In this document: positions 50,998-60,220 of the stretch, in pieces
Layout of the letters: each line of letters begins with the position of its first letter
Position numbering within the stretch: the first letter of the stretch is position 1
From: Marinobacterium aestuarii
Lineage (GTDB): Bacteria; Pseudomonadota; Gammaproteobacteria; Pseudomonadales; Balneatricaceae
Length of the DNA: 64,000 nucleotides
Assembly: GCF_001651805.1 (NCBI RefSeq)
Contig: NZ_CP015839.1
Coordinates: 744,001 to 808,000 of the forward strand
Reading direction: 5' to 3'
Position numbers and translations under genes: made by a program
Notes under the pieces: generated by a model
Told to the model about the DNA's origin: nothing
The model's input: only the letters and a program-made list of their open reading frames with translations
The model's database searches: none

Positions 50998-51270
50998 GGT
51001 CATGCAAAAGCTGAGTTTAATCGAAATAGGGTCAGCTATAAGTTTTCTTAAATGTCTGCCATAAATTATGCAGTCGACTCCTGTCTCCCCTGTTTCCCCT
51101 AATTTGTCTAAAATACGTTCGCTTATGTTGCCGGGACTAGGCATTCCCGGCTAAATTGAATCCGATCAAATTGTTCGGAAATCGATCTTTATTGTTGCTA
51201 AATTCCTGAAAAATAAGAGAATTTGCAGCTAATTAGACAACGACTGGATTAACACAAGGAGTATCCAACG

Positions 51271-51528
51271 ATGGATAATCTGCTCTCCGAAGGCCTCGAG
51301 CTGATGGTGTTCGGCATGGGGTTCGTGTTCGTTTTCCTGACGCTGCTGGTATTCGTCACCGGGCTTATGTCCAAGATTGTTACGAAATATGCCCCCGCGC
51401 CAGAGATTAAACCGGCTAAAAAGCGTGCAACGGCCGCCGGGTCGGCCTCTGTCAGTGCTCCAGCCGCCAACAATGACGAGCTGGTCGCCGTGATCAGTGC
51501 AGCGGTACACAAGTTCCGCTCTAACTGA
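51271..51528 (+). CDS. oadG: Oxaloacetate decarboxylase gamma subunit
   Basis: This 85-residue membrane subunit has one N-terminal TM helix ([20 protein letters not shown], residues 12-31) and a soluble Ala/Pro-rich tail ([14 protein letters not shown]) ending in a zinc-type region and HKFRSN. OadG anchors the biotin-bearing alpha subunit to the beta subunit of the Na+-pumping decarboxylase. CAAGGAG precedes the ATG by eight bases. It is the first gene of oadGAB; the alpha gene starts 55 bases after its stop. Confidence 0.9.
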   Translation: MDNLLSEGLELMVFGMGFVFVFLTLLVFVTGLMSKIVTKYAPAPEIKPAKKRATAAGSASVSAPAANNDELVAVISAAVHKFRSN

Positions 51529-51583
51529 CGGCAGTGGTAATGAAAAGAATAAATGCATTCATTCGACAAAAGGCCCTTTAAAC

Positions 51584-53368
51584 ATGTCCGATGCAAAGAA
51601 ACCCTTAGGCATTACCGAACTGGTACTGCGTGATGGTCACCAGTCTCTGCTGGCCACCCGCATGCGCCTGGACGACATGCTCCCTATTGCCGACAAACTC
51701 GATCAGGTCGGCTATTGGTCTACGGAAAGCTGGGGTGGTGCCACCTTTGACTCCTGCATTCGCTATATTGGCGAAGATCCGTGGGACCGCATCCGCGAAC
51801 TGAAAAAGGCCATGCCGAACACCCGCCAGCAGATGCTGCTGCGCGGCCAGAACCTGCTGGGCTACCGCCACTACGCCGACGATGTGGTTGCCCGCTTTGT
51901 TGAGCGTGCTGCCACCAATGGCGTCGACGTATTCCGCATCTTTGATGCGATGAACGATCCGCGCAACCTGGCCGCTGCCATCAAGGCCGTCAAGGCGACC
52001 GGCAAGCATGCCCAGGGCACCCTCTCCTATACCACCAGCTCTGTTCACACCCTGGACAACTGGGTGGATTACGCCAAGACCCTGGAAGACATGGGTGCGG
52101 AATCCATCTGTATCAAGGACATGTCCGGCATCCTCAAGCCCTACGAGGCGTTTGACCTGGTATCGCGCCTGAAGAACCAGACTCAGCTCGAAGTTCAGCT
52201 GCAGTCCCATGCCACCTCTGGCCTGGCAGACATGACGCTGCTCAAGGCCATTGAAGCGGGCATCGACCGCGTTGATACCTCCATTTCCTCCATGTCCATG
52301 ACCTATGGCCACACCGCGACTGAAACCGTGGTGGCTACCCTGGACGGTACTGACCGTGATACCGGTCTGAACCTGGAGCTGCTGGAAGAAATCGCCGCCT
52401 ACTTCCGCGACGTACGCAAGAAGTACGCGAAGTTTGAAGGCTCCCTGCGCGGCACAGATTCGCGCATCCTGATTGCCCAGGTGCCCGGTGGCATGCTGAC
52501 CAACATGGAAAGCCAGCTGCGCGAGCAGGGCGCTGCCGACAAGTTTGACGAAGTACTGGCCGAGATTCCGCGCGTGCGCGCAGATCTGGGTCTGATCCCG
52601 CTGGTTACGCCCACCTCGCAGATCGTGGGCACCCAGGCGGTCATCAACGTCCTGATGGGCGAGCGTTACAAGAGCATTTCCAAGGAAGTGCAGGCCATCC
52701 TCAAGGGTGAGTACGGTGCCGCTCCTGCGCCTTACAACGCCGAGCTGCAGGCCCGTGTACTGGATGGCAAGGACCCCATTACCTGCCGTCCGGCCGACAT
52801 GCTTGAGCCCGAGATTGAAAGGCTGACCGTTGAGCTGCGCAAGCAGGCCCAGGAAAAAGGCATTAGCCTGGCGACGGGCGACAACGAAATTGATGATGTT
52901 CTGACCTACGCCCTGTTCCCGCAGATTGGGCTTAAATTCCTGGAAAATCGCGCCAACCCCGACGCATTTGAACCAGTACCGACTCTAGAGGACGCTCAGA
53001 CCATGGCTGCACCGAAGAAATCCGGCCCGGAAGTTTACACCATCACCGTTAACGGCCAGAACTACGTGGTCCAGGTCGCTGAAGGTGGTGACATCTCCGC
53101 AATCTCCAAGGCTCCGGTCGCTGCTGCTGCGCCTGCCGCTCCGACTGTTGCTGAGGGTGAAGACGTGCCCGCACCGCTGGCCGGCAACATCTGGAAAGTG
53201 GAAGTGGGTGTGGGTCAGGCCGTGCAGGAAGGTGACGTGCTGGTGATCCTCGAAGCCATGAAGATGGAAACCGAAGTCCGCGCCGCCCGCGCCGGAACCG
53301 TGGTTGCCGTCGACGTGAAGGAAGGCGATGCCGTTCAGGTGGGTGATGCCCTCCTGAGCCTGGCGTAA
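51584..53368 (+). CDS. oadA: Oxaloacetate decarboxylase alpha subunit
   Basis: This 594-residue biotin enzyme starts the decarboxylation of oxaloacetate to pyruvate, transferring CO2 to biotin. The carboxyltransferase domain (1-~460) has [18 protein letters not shown] with the family metal-site Asp, and [15 protein letters not shown] flexible Ala/Pro linker ([11 protein letters not shown]) leads to the C-terminal biotinyl domain with the attachment Lys in [12 protein letters not shown] near residue 560. ATG 51584 (MSDAKKPLG) is chosen because the in-frame extension upstream overlaps oadG. Biotin protein ligase is required; none is in the window. Confidence 0.95.
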   Translation: MSDAKKPLGITELVLRDGHQSLLATRMRLDDMLPIADKLDQVGYWSTESWGGATFDSCIRYIGEDPWDRIRELKKAMPNTRQQMLLRGQNLLGYRHYADDVVARFVERAATNGVDVFRIFDAMNDPRNLAAAIKAVKATGKHAQGTLSYTTSSVHTLDNWVDYAKTLEDMGAESICIKDMSGILKPYEAFDLVSRLKNQTQLEVQLQSHATSGLADMTLLKAIEAGIDRVDTSISSMSMTYGHTATETVVATLDGTDRDTGLNLELLEEIAAYFRDVRKKYAKFEGSLRGTDSRILIAQVPGGMLTNMESQLREQGAADKFDEVLAEIPRVRADLGLIPLVTPTSQIVGTQAVINVLMGERYKSISKEVQAILKGEYGAAPAPYNAELQARVLDGKDPITCRPADMLEPEIERLTVELRKQAQEKGISLATGDNEIDDVLTYALFPQIGLKFLENRANPDAFEPVPTLEDAQTMAAPKKSGPEVYTITVNGQNYVVQVAEGGDISAISKAPVAAAAPAAPTVAEGEDVPAPLAGNIWKVEVGVGQAVQEGDVLVILEAMKMETEVRAARAGTVVAVDVKEGDAVQVGDALLSLA

Positions 53369-53384
53369 TCGGGGAAGGATCCAG

Positions 53385-54686
53385 ATGGATAAGTTGATAA
53401 CTCTGCTGACCGCCTCGGGGATATACAATATCTCCGGCGGCCAGTTTGTGATGATCGTGGTCGGCCTGTTGCTGCTGTACCTGGCGATCAACAAAAACTT
53501 TGAGCCGCTGCTGCTGGTGCCGATCGGCTTCGGTGGCATCATGGCCAACATACCCGAGGCGGGTCTGGCCTTTTCGGCGGTTGAAAACGCGGTACATTTC
53601 GCCAAGCCGGAGCTGATGCAGGCCCTGGCGTCGGTGCTGAATGTTGTCGGTACAGACCCCGATGAAATCCTGCATGCCTACCATGTCTCTGCACCTTCAG
53701 TGCATGCGACAGCCTCCCTGGTGGCCCAGGATGGCGGTTACAGCAACGGCATGCTGTACAACTTCTACCTGGTGGCAATTGCCTCAGGTGCGGCTCCCCT
53801 GCTGATCTTTATGGGCGTGGGCGCGATGACCGACTTCGGTCCGCTGCTGGCCAATCCCAAGACACTGTTCCTGGGCGCGGCAGCGCAGTTCGGCATCTTC
53901 GCCACCGTGCTCGGTGCCATTGGCCTGACGACTCTGGGGGTGATGGACTTCAGCATTCAGGACGCCGCGGCCATTGGTATCATCGGTGGTGCCGACGGCC
54001 CGACCGCCATCTACGTCACCACCTTGCTGGCGCCCCAGCTGCTGGGTGCGATTGCCGTCGCTGCCTACTCCTACATGGCGCTGGTGCCGCTGATTCAGCC
54101 GCCGATCATGCGTGCTCTCACCACTGAGGCCGAGCGCAAGATCAAGATGAGCCAGCTGCGTCACGTGACCAAGCTGGAAAAGATCCTGTTCCCGATTTCG
54201 TTGCTTATTCTGGTCGCCTTGCTGCTGCCGGATGCCGCACCGCTGCTGGGCATGTTCTGCTTCGGTAACCTGATGCGCGAATGTGGTGTGGTGGATCGTC
54301 TGAGCGATACCGCCCAGAACGCCCTGATCAACATCGTCACCATCTTCCTGGGCCTGTCGGTCGGCTCCAAGCTGTCCGCCGACAAGTTCCTGGATGTGCA
54401 GACGCTGGGTATCCTGGTGCTGGGTATCATCGCCTTCGGTATAGGTACCGCCTGTGGCGTACTGATGGCCAAGGTCATGAACAAGATGGCCGGTGGCAAC
54501 GCCATCAACCCGCTGATCGGCTCCGCCGGCGTCTCGGCTGTGCCTATGGCCGCCCGCGTATCCAACAAGCTGGGGCTTGAATCCAACGCGCAGAACTTCC
54601 TGCTGATGCACGCCATGGGCCCGAACGTCGCTGGCGTTATCGGTTCTGCGGTGGCAGCCGGTGTGATGATCAAGTTTGTCGGCTAA
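53385..54686 (+). CDS. oadB: Oxaloacetate decarboxylase beta subunit (Na+ pump)
   Basis: This 433-residue integral membrane subunit decarboxylates carboxybiotin and pumps Na+ outward. About 10 TM segments and conserved regions are visible: [22 protein letters not shown] near residue 200, with the Asp of the family Na+ site, and [20 protein letters not shown] near 380. GGAAGGA precedes ATG 53385, 17 bases after the oadA stop. With OadA and OadG it forms a complete pump, typical of Na+-using marine gammaproteobacteria and vibrios. A bidirectional terminator follows. Confidence 0.95.
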   Translation: MDKLITLLTASGIYNISGGQFVMIVVGLLLLYLAINKNFEPLLLVPIGFGGIMANIPEAGLAFSAVENAVHFAKPELMQALASVLNVVGTDPDEILHAYHVSAPSVHATASLVAQDGGYSNGMLYNFYLVAIASGAAPLLIFMGVGAMTDFGPLLANPKTLFLGAAAQFGIFATVLGAIGLTTLGVMDFSIQDAAAIGIIGGADGPTAIYVTTLLAPQLLGAIAVAAYSYMALVPLIQPPIMRALTTEAERKIKMSQLRHVTKLEKILFPISLLILVALLLPDAAPLLGMFCFGNLMRECGVVDRLSDTAQNALINIVTIFLGLSVGSKLSADKFLDVQTLGILVLGIIAFGIGTACGVLMAKVMNKMAGGNAINPLIGSAGVSAVPMAARVSNKLGLESNAQNFLLMHAMGPNVAGVIGSAVAAGVMIKFVG

Positions 54687-54703
54687 ACGACAAGCTGCTG
54701 GAT

Positions 54704-54735
54704 AAAAAAGGGGCCGTCATCGACGGCCCTTTTTT
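54704..54735 (+). terminator. Bidirectional terminator between oadB and LysR
   Basis: GGGCCGTC (54711-54718) pairs with GACGGCCC (54722-54729), with an A-run before and a T-run after, so it can stop the oad transcript and the convergent LysR transcript. Confidence 0.88.
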
Positions 54736-54794
54736 ATGACTGAAATAACCTGCTCTCGACCTGCGGCACTCTACCGCTTTACAGCACTACCGCT

Positions 54795-55709
54795 TCAGCG
54801 CCGCACCGTGTTCAGTTGCGGTGCCACGAACGCCTGCCTGAAATACTCCCTAATACCATGCATCGCCGGCGTGAACGCCTTGTCACGGCGCCAGGCCAGC
54901 CCGACGCTCATGGGGTGCACTTCATCCAGCGAGCGGGTTTCAATGCGGCGTCCTTCCAGAGACCAGGGCCGGTATACCAGGTCCGACAGGATCGAGATCC
55001 CCAGGCCGTTGGCCACCATGCTGCGTACCGACTCCACCGAGGTGGTGCGCAGGATGACGTTCGGGCTATGGCCGCTCTGCTCCCAGTAGCGCATGGCGCT
55101 CTGGTGGGCTTCGTCGACCGTCAGCATGATAAAGGGCTCGGTGGCTATGTCGGCCAGGCTCAGGTTGGTGTTGCGACTGAGCGGGTGATGGCTGGGCAGC
55201 CAGAGCCTGCGTTCCGAGTTGAAAAGCGTCTCCGAAGCGATCTCCGGATGGGTCAGGTTGGCGGTCAGAACAACGGCCATATCGAAGCGGTTGTCGACCA
55301 GACTCTGCTCAATGTCGGCACGTTCCTGCTCGAAAAGCTCGATCTGGATATTTGGATACCACTGTGACAGGCGCTGCAGATGGAACGGCAGAAAGTAGCC
55401 CTGCACCGTGTAGCTGGCGGCCAGGCTGAGGCTGCCGATGGTGTCGCTGTCGGCGTGGGGGATGTTCAGCGCATCGTCGACACTGCGCAGGACGGTGTAG
55501 GCATGATTGAGAAAGTGGCGGCCGCTGTCGGTCAGGCTCATGCCCTGGGGCGAACGGCTGAACAGTTGCACCGCCAGGGTGCCCTCGAGTTCCTTGATCG
55601 CGCTGGTGACCGCCGATTGAGAGATATTGAGATGCAGTGCCGCCTGGGAGATCTGACCCACTTCGGCGGTGGCGACAAAGTAACGGATCTGACGCAGCGT
55701 GATGGCCAT
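54795..55709 (-). CDS. LysR-family regulator divergent from the 5-oxoprolinase operon
   Basis: This 304-residue LysR protein has the N-terminal HTH ([42 protein letters not shown], residues 1-62) and an effector domain with [21 protein letters not shown] near 95 and [18 protein letters not shown] near 225. It is divergent from the pxpA gene with about 120 bases between starts, the classical arrangement for a LysR regulator and its target. It probably senses 5-oxoproline or a related metabolite; this is inferred from the position only. Confidence 0.9.
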   Translation of the reverse strand: MAITLRQIRYFVATAEVGQISQAALHLNISQSAVTSAIKELEGTLAVQLFSRSPQGMSLTDSGRHFLNHAYTVLRSVDDALNIPHADSDTIGSLSLAASYTVQGYFLPFHLQRLSQWYPNIQIELFEQERADIEQSLVDNRFDMAVVLTANLTHPEIASETLFNSERRLWLPSHHPLSRNTNLSLADIATEPFIMLTVDEAHQSAMRYWEQSGHSPNVILRTTSVESVRSMVANGLGISILSDLVYRPWSLEGRRIETRSLDEVHPMSVGLAWRRDKAFTPAMHGIREYFRQAFVAPQLNTVRR

Positions 55710-55829
55710 AGTGTAATTCCATTATCGATTTTTCAGATAATACCCTATCAAAAAATAGATCTTTTTAAGCTTATACCCGGGGAATATAGTGAATTTGTCA
55801 CCGAATTACAGAACCCCGGAAGCATAGCG

Positions 55830-56588
55830 ATGAACTCAGTAGATCTTAATTCAGACATGGGCGAAGGGTTTGGCCCCTGGACCTTTGGCGGAGGAGTGGA
55901 TGAGCAGCTGATGCCGTTGATCAGTTCCGCCAATATCGCCACCGGATTTCATGCCGGCGATCCCGGCACCATGCGCACCACCGTCGAGTATGCCGAACAC
56001 CACGGCGTCGCCATCGGCGCCCATCCGGGATTCCGCGATCTGGTGGGATTCGGGCGCCGGCATATTCAGGCGTCGGCCCAGGAAGTGACCGACGACATCC
56101 TCTACCAGCTGGGTGCGCTGCGTGAATTCGCCCGCCTGCGTGGTCTCAAGCTGCAGCACCTCAAACCCCACGGCGCGCTGTACATGCACCTGGCCCGGGA
56201 TGAGGAGGCTGCAGAACTTCTGGTGGCGCACCTGCGCCGCCTGGAGCCGGAACTGCTGCTCTACTGCATGCAGGGTACGGCGATCTGGCAGGCGGCGACC
56301 GCGGCAGGGCAGCCGGTGGTCTGTGAGTTTTATGGCGACCGGGACTATGACCGCAGCGGCTCCATCGTTTTCACGCGCAGGGTCGCAGCGCTGGACCCGG
56401 AGCAGGTGGCGGCCAAGGTGCTGCGAGCCTGTCAGACGGGTTTAGTGCGTACCGTCGAGGGCGATGATATTGCGGTTGTCTTTGATTCGGTCTGCATTCA
56501 CAGCGACAGTCCCGGTGCGCTGGGGCTGATGCAGGCGACCCGTGAGCGGCTGGAGCAGGCGGATATCCGCGTGCGTGCGCCGCGCTGA
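55830..56588 (+). CDS. pxpA: 5-oxoprolinase subunit PxpA (LamB/YcsF family)
   Basis: This 252-residue LamB/YcsF protein starts [17 protein letters not shown], nearly invariant in the family, with [35 protein letters not shown] and [14 protein letters not shown]. PxpA is the ring-opening subunit of the bacterial ATP-dependent 5-oxoprolinase (PxpABC), which converts pyroglutamate to glutamate. ATG 55830 is chosen because a longer in-frame extension would run back through the divergent promoter into the LysR gene. It heads a five-gene enzyme operon completed by an NCS1-type permease. Confidence 0.92.
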   Translation: MNSVDLNSDMGEGFGPWTFGGGVDEQLMPLISSANIATGFHAGDPGTMRTTVEYAEHHGVAIGAHPGFRDLVGFGRRHIQASAQEVTDDILYQLGALREFARLRGLKLQHLKPHGALYMHLARDEEAAELLVAHLRRLEPELLLYCMQGTAIWQAATAAGQPVVCEFYGDRDYDRSGSIVFTRRVAALDPEQVAAKVLRACQTGLVRTVEGDDIAVVFDSVCIHSDSPGALGLMQATRERLEQADIRVRAPR

Positions 56589-56621
56589 TTCAAGTTTTTT
56601 ACCAATAATAAGGAGGTCCAC

Positions 56622-56870
56622 ATGGCCCAGTACGAAGTGAATTCCCCGTTGCCCGGCGTGTTTTATCGCCGCGCCGCGCCCGATGCGCCTAGCTATGCCC
56701 AGGAGGGGGACCGGGTGGAGCCCGATACAGTGATAGGCCTGATAGAGGTGATGAAGCAGTTTTCCGAGCTCAGGGCCGGCTATGCCGGCACTCTGTCCAG
56801 CTTCAGCCTTGCCGATGGCGAGCCGCTGGAACCCGGGCAGCTGGTTGCCCTGATCGAAAGTGACAGCTGA
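56622..56870 (+). CDS. Biotin carboxyl carrier-like protein of the 5-oxoprolinase operon
   Basis: This 82-residue single biotinyl/lipoyl domain begins EVNSPLPGVFYRRAAPDAP and has the attachment loop GLIEVMKQFSEL: the target lysine is Lys45 in EVMKQ, in place of the canonical EAMKM. It lacks the N-terminal Ala/Pro domain of AccB. AAGGAGG lies just upstream of ATG 56622, 33 bases after pxpA. With the next gene it forms an acetyl-CoA-carboxylase-like pair often found inside pxp/kip clusters. Whether biotin is really attached is not provable from the sequence. Confidence 0.87.
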   Translation: MAQYEVNSPLPGVFYRRAAPDAPSYAQEGDRVEPDTVIGLIEVMKQFSELRAGYAGTLSSFSLADGEPLEPGQLVALIESDS

Positions 56871-56882
56871 GGAGCGATCAGT

Positions 56883-58274
56883 ATGAATAACAAGATTACC
56901 AAGCTGCTGGTTGCCAATCGGGGCGAAATAGCGGTGCGCATTATTGGCGCGGCCAGGGCGCTGGGCATTCCCACAGTGGCGGCCTGCAGCGAGGCCGATA
57001 TCGATTCCCTGCCGGCACGCCTGGCCGATGAGGTCGAGGTCATAGGGCCAGCCCGCGTCGATCAGAGCTATCTCAATGTCGAGGCGTTGCTGCAGGCGGC
57101 ACGCAATACAGGCGCCAACGCCATTCATCCGGGCTATGGCTTTCTGTCCGAAAATGCCGACTTCGCTGAGGCCGTGGTCAAGGCCGGCCTGATATTTGTC
57201 GGCCCGGATGCTCAGACCATTCGCCAGATGGGTGACAAATCCTGCGCCAGAAGCACGGCCCAGGCCGCCGGCGTGCCGGTGGTACCGGGCTCCGATGGCG
57301 AGCTGGAGTCGATAGAGACGGCCTTGCAGGTTGCCCAGTCGATTGGTTATCCGCTGTTGATCAAGGCCTCCGCTGGTGGCGGTGGGCGGGGTATTCGCCT
57401 TGCCCAAGATGCCGATGAGCTGGTGCGCGAATTTCAGATTGCCCAGAGCGAGGCGAAAGCCGCCTTCGGTTCGGGTGCCGTCTATCTGGAGCGCTTTGTA
57501 GAGCGGGCGCGGCATATAGAAGTACAGATTCTAGGCGATGGTGAACACTGCGTGCACCTGTTCGAACGCGAGTGTTCGCTGCAGCGCCGTCGTCAGAAAG
57601 TGTTCGAGGAGGCGCCGTCGCCTGCGCTGGATGCGCAGTTGCGTCATCATCTGTGCCAAAGCGCAGTCAGGCTGGCCGCGTCGCTGAATTACCGCGGTGC
57701 CGGCACCCTGGAGTATCTGTTTGACGAGACCAGCGGCGAATTCTTTTTTATAGAAATGAATACCCGCATTCAGGTGGAGCATCCGGTCACCGAGATGGTC
57801 ACAGGCGTTGACCTGGTGCAGTGGATGCTGCGTATCGCAGGCGGCGAACCGCTGCGGCTGCAGCAGGACGACATCGAACTGCACGGGGCGGCGATCGAAA
57901 TGCGCATCAATGCCGAAGATCCGCAGCGCGGCTTCTTTCCCTGTCCCGGTGTGGTCGATGAACTGCAGTGGCCGCAGGGGGAGGGGATCCGTGTCGAGAG
58001 TCACCTGTACCAGGGCTATCGGGTACCGCCGTACTACGATTCGCTGCTGGCCAAGCTGGTGGTGCATGGCGACAGTCGCGCCGCGGCCTTTGCGCGGGCC
58101 GCCACGGCCCTGGCGCAGACGCGGCTGACCGGCATGGCCACAACGATACCGCTGCACCGCAGGCTGCTGGAAGATGCTGAGGTTCTGGCCGGTCGATTTG
58201 ATACCGGCACCCTGGAGGTCTGGCTCTCGAAACAGGGTGCAAGCCTCGGTGAAGCGCTCGCAGAGGAGGTCTGA
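56883..58274 (+). CDS. Biotin carboxylase-like subunit of the 5-oxoprolinase operon
   Basis: This 463-residue ATP-grasp enzyme is homologous to AccC: KLLVANRGEIAVRIIGAARAL at the N-terminus, HPGYGFLSENADFAEAV near 82, ATP loop KASAGGGGRGIRLAQ near 160, and MNTRIQVEHPVTEMVTGVDLV near 292. It would carboxylate biotin on the neighbouring small carrier with bicarbonate and ATP. It is a second copy by function; the housekeeping accBC pair is not in the window. ATG 56883 is 12 bases after the carrier stop, with GAGGAG nearby. The carboxyl acceptor is unknown; PxpB/PxpC homologues are related to urea amidolyase/allophanate hydrolase carboxyltransferases. Confidence 0.92.
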   Translation: MNNKITKLLVANRGEIAVRIIGAARALGIPTVAACSEADIDSLPARLADEVEVIGPARVDQSYLNVEALLQAARNTGANAIHPGYGFLSENADFAEAVVKAGLIFVGPDAQTIRQMGDKSCARSTAQAAGVPVVPGSDGELESIETALQVAQSIGYPLLIKASAGGGGRGIRLAQDADELVREFQIAQSEAKAAFGSGAVYLERFVERARHIEVQILGDGEHCVHLFERECSLQRRRQKVFEEAPSPALDAQLRHHLCQSAVRLAASLNYRGAGTLEYLFDETSGEFFFIEMNTRIQVEHPVTEMVTGVDLVQWMLRIAGGEPLRLQQDDIELHGAAIEMRINAEDPQRGFFPCPGVVDELQWPQGEGIRVESHLYQGYRVPPYYDSLLAKLVVHGDSRAAAFARAATALAQTRLTGMATTIPLHRRLLEDAEVLAGRFDTGTLEVWLSKQGASLGEALAEEV

Positions 58275-58275
58275 A

Positions 58276-59157
58276 ATGTCACAGCAAGCCATCCGCTATA
58301 GCTTTGGAGGAGATGAGCATCTCTTTGCCGAAGTCGCCGAATCTATGTCTCTGGAGGCGTTTTTCCGGGGCATGGAAATGACGCGCGTCATCGAGGAGGC
58401 GGCCATTCCCGGCGTGCTGGATATCTGTCTGGCCAACGCCTCTTTCCAGGTACGTTTTAATCCGGATCTGCTTCATCCCGATGATCTGCTGACGCAGGTC
58501 CGCTCGCTGGAGGAAACGGTGGGCGGGTCGCGGCGCCTGCAGACGCGCATTGTCGAGATACCGGTGCTCTACAACGACCCCTGGACCCACGAAACCCTGA
58601 TGCGTTTTCGGGACCGTCACCAGGACCCGGATGCGACGGACCTCGAATATGCCGCCCGCATCAACGGCTACCAGGAGGTGCAGGATTTTATCGATGCCCA
58701 TAGCGGGACGCCCTGGTTCGTCTCCATGGTTGGCTTTGTCGCCGGGCTGCCGTTCATGTTCCAGATGGTCGATCGGGAGCATCAGCTCGAAGTGCCGAAG
58801 TATCTGCGCCCCCGCACCGATACGCCGAAGCAGACCCTGGGCCATGGCGGCTGTTTTGGCTGCATCTACTCGGTGCGAGGCGCCGGCGGCTATCAGATGT
58901 TCGGCGTCACGCCGGCACCGATTTACGATCCGCAGCAGGCCATGCCCTATCTGCAGACGTCGATGGTGTTCTTCCGTGCCGGCGACATAGTGCAGTTCAA
59001 GCCCGTCGATCGTGAAACCTATGACCGTATCCTGGTCGAGGTCGAGGAGGGGCGTTTCAACCTGCGCATCCGTGATGTCAGCTTCGATCTCGATGAGTTC
59101 AGTGCCGATCCCGATGCTTACAAGCAGCAGCTGCAGGAGGTGTTGTATGTCGATTAA
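58276..59157 (+). CDS. pxpB: 5-oxoprolinase subunit PxpB (KipI/AHS1 family)
   Basis: This 293-residue AHS1-type (KipI) protein shows YSFGGDEHLFAEVAESMS at the start, TRIVEIPVLYNDPWTHETL near 95-113, VGFVAGLPFMFQMVD near 153 and VTPAPIYDPQQAMPYL near 215. It is longer than typical PxpB (about 220), because of a C-terminal stretch after residue 230 (FKPVDRETYDRILVEVEEG), as in urea-amidolyase-related carboxyltransferase halves. It starts one base after the biotin-carboxylase stop, preceded by GAGGAGG. The PxpC start overlaps its end by 11 bases. Together they form the PxpBC unit. Confidence 0.88.
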   Translation: MSQQAIRYSFGGDEHLFAEVAESMSLEAFFRGMEMTRVIEEAAIPGVLDICLANASFQVRFNPDLLHPDDLLTQVRSLEETVGGSRRLQTRIVEIPVLYNDPWTHETLMRFRDRHQDPDATDLEYAARINGYQEVQDFIDAHSGTPWFVSMVGFVAGLPFMFQMVDREHQLEVPKYLRPRTDTPKQTLGHGGCFGCIYSVRGAGGYQMFGVTPAPIYDPQQAMPYLQTSMVFFRAGDIVQFKPVDRETYDRILVEVEEGRFNLRIRDVSFDLDEFSADPDAYKQQLQEVLYVD

Positions 59158-60124
59158 GGTGATCAAACCGGGTCTTGCGACCTCGGTGCAGGACGCTGGC
59201 CGTGAGGGATATTACCATCTGGGGATACCGCCCTCCGGCGCGCTGGATCAGTATTCGATGAAGACCGCCAATCTGCTGGTGGGCAATGCGCCGGACGCCG
59301 CGGTGCTCGAGTGCGCCCTGATGGGACCTGAGCTCGAGTTTCAGTCGGATGCCCTGGTGGCCGTGTGCGGTGCTCGCATGCAGCCGCGGCTGGACGGCGA
59401 CGACATGCCACTGGATGTCTCTTTTCGGGTCCGGGCCGGTCAGGTGCTGAGCTTTGACTATCCCAAGGCCGGCGCCCGCAGCTACCTGGCCGTGGCCGGC
59501 GCTATCGAGGTGCCAATGGTGCTTGGCAGCCGCGCCACCTATACGCTGGGCGCGCTGGGTGGCGTGCAGGGCCGGCGTCTGCTGGCCGGTGATCTGCTGG
59601 CAACGGGCGGTGCGGGCGAGCGTGCCCGGGAAGGAATGGCGCTGCCCCGCTCGCTGATGCCGGCACTGGACAAGGAAGTACTGCTGCGGGTATTGCCCGG
59701 GCTCTATATCCACCGCCTGACCGCGGAGGCCGTCGAAAGCTTTTTCGCCGACTGCTGGAGTGTCGGCAGCGAGGCGGACCGGATCGGTTACCGCTTCAAG
59801 GGCGGCGATCCGCTCGCCTTTGTACCCCGGGAACAGCCCTTTGGGGCCGGGTCCGACCCTTCCAATATCGTCGATGCCTGCTATCCCATCGGCTCCATTC
59901 AAGTGCCGGCGGGGCTGGAGCCCATAGTGCTGCACCGTGATGCCGTCTCGGGCGGCGGGTACGCCACCATCGGCACCGTGATCAGCACCGATCTGGATCT
60001 GATCGCCCAGTTGCAACCGAATCACCGTGCCCGCTTTACCCGGGTAAGCATGGACGAGGCGCTGGCCGCGCGGCAGGACGCACGTCAACGGCTTGCCCGG
60101 CTGGAACACCTGCTGAACAACTGA
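59147..60124 (+). CDS. pxpC: 5-oxoprolinase subunit PxpC (KipA/AHS2 family)
   Basis: This 325-residue AHS2 protein begins MSIKVIKPGLATSVQDAGRE, the classic start, followed by GIPPSGALDQYSMKTANLLVGN, ALECALMGPELEF and SYLAVAGAIEVPMVLGSRAT. ATG 59147 overlaps the pxpB stop by 11 bases and follows GGAGG; the longer in-frame region is the pxpB gene in another frame. It forms the PxpBC complex. In other bacteria the PxpABC set alone suffices for 5-oxoproline hydrolysis; the extra biotin subunits here may mean a carboxylating variant. Confidence 0.9.
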   Translation: MSIKVIKPGLATSVQDAGREGYYHLGIPPSGALDQYSMKTANLLVGNAPDAAVLECALMGPELEFQSDALVAVCGARMQPRLDGDDMPLDVSFRVRAGQVLSFDYPKAGARSYLAVAGAIEVPMVLGSRATYTLGALGGVQGRRLLAGDLLATGGAGERAREGMALPRSLMPALDKEVLLRVLPGLYIHRLTAEAVESFFADCWSVGSEADRIGYRFKGGDPLAFVPREQPFGAGSDPSNIVDACYPIGSIQVPAGLEPIVLHRDAVSGGGYATIGTVISTDLDLIAQLQPNHRARFTRVSMDEALAARQDARQRLARLEHLLNN

Positions 60125-60220
60125 GTAACCCCTGGGAACAAGTGCGCTCCTGCGGTTCCGGCACAGTGCCGGAGCCGTACAGGGCCTCTTTGTGCCCGAA
60201 TTTCTGATTGGAGGTATGAA

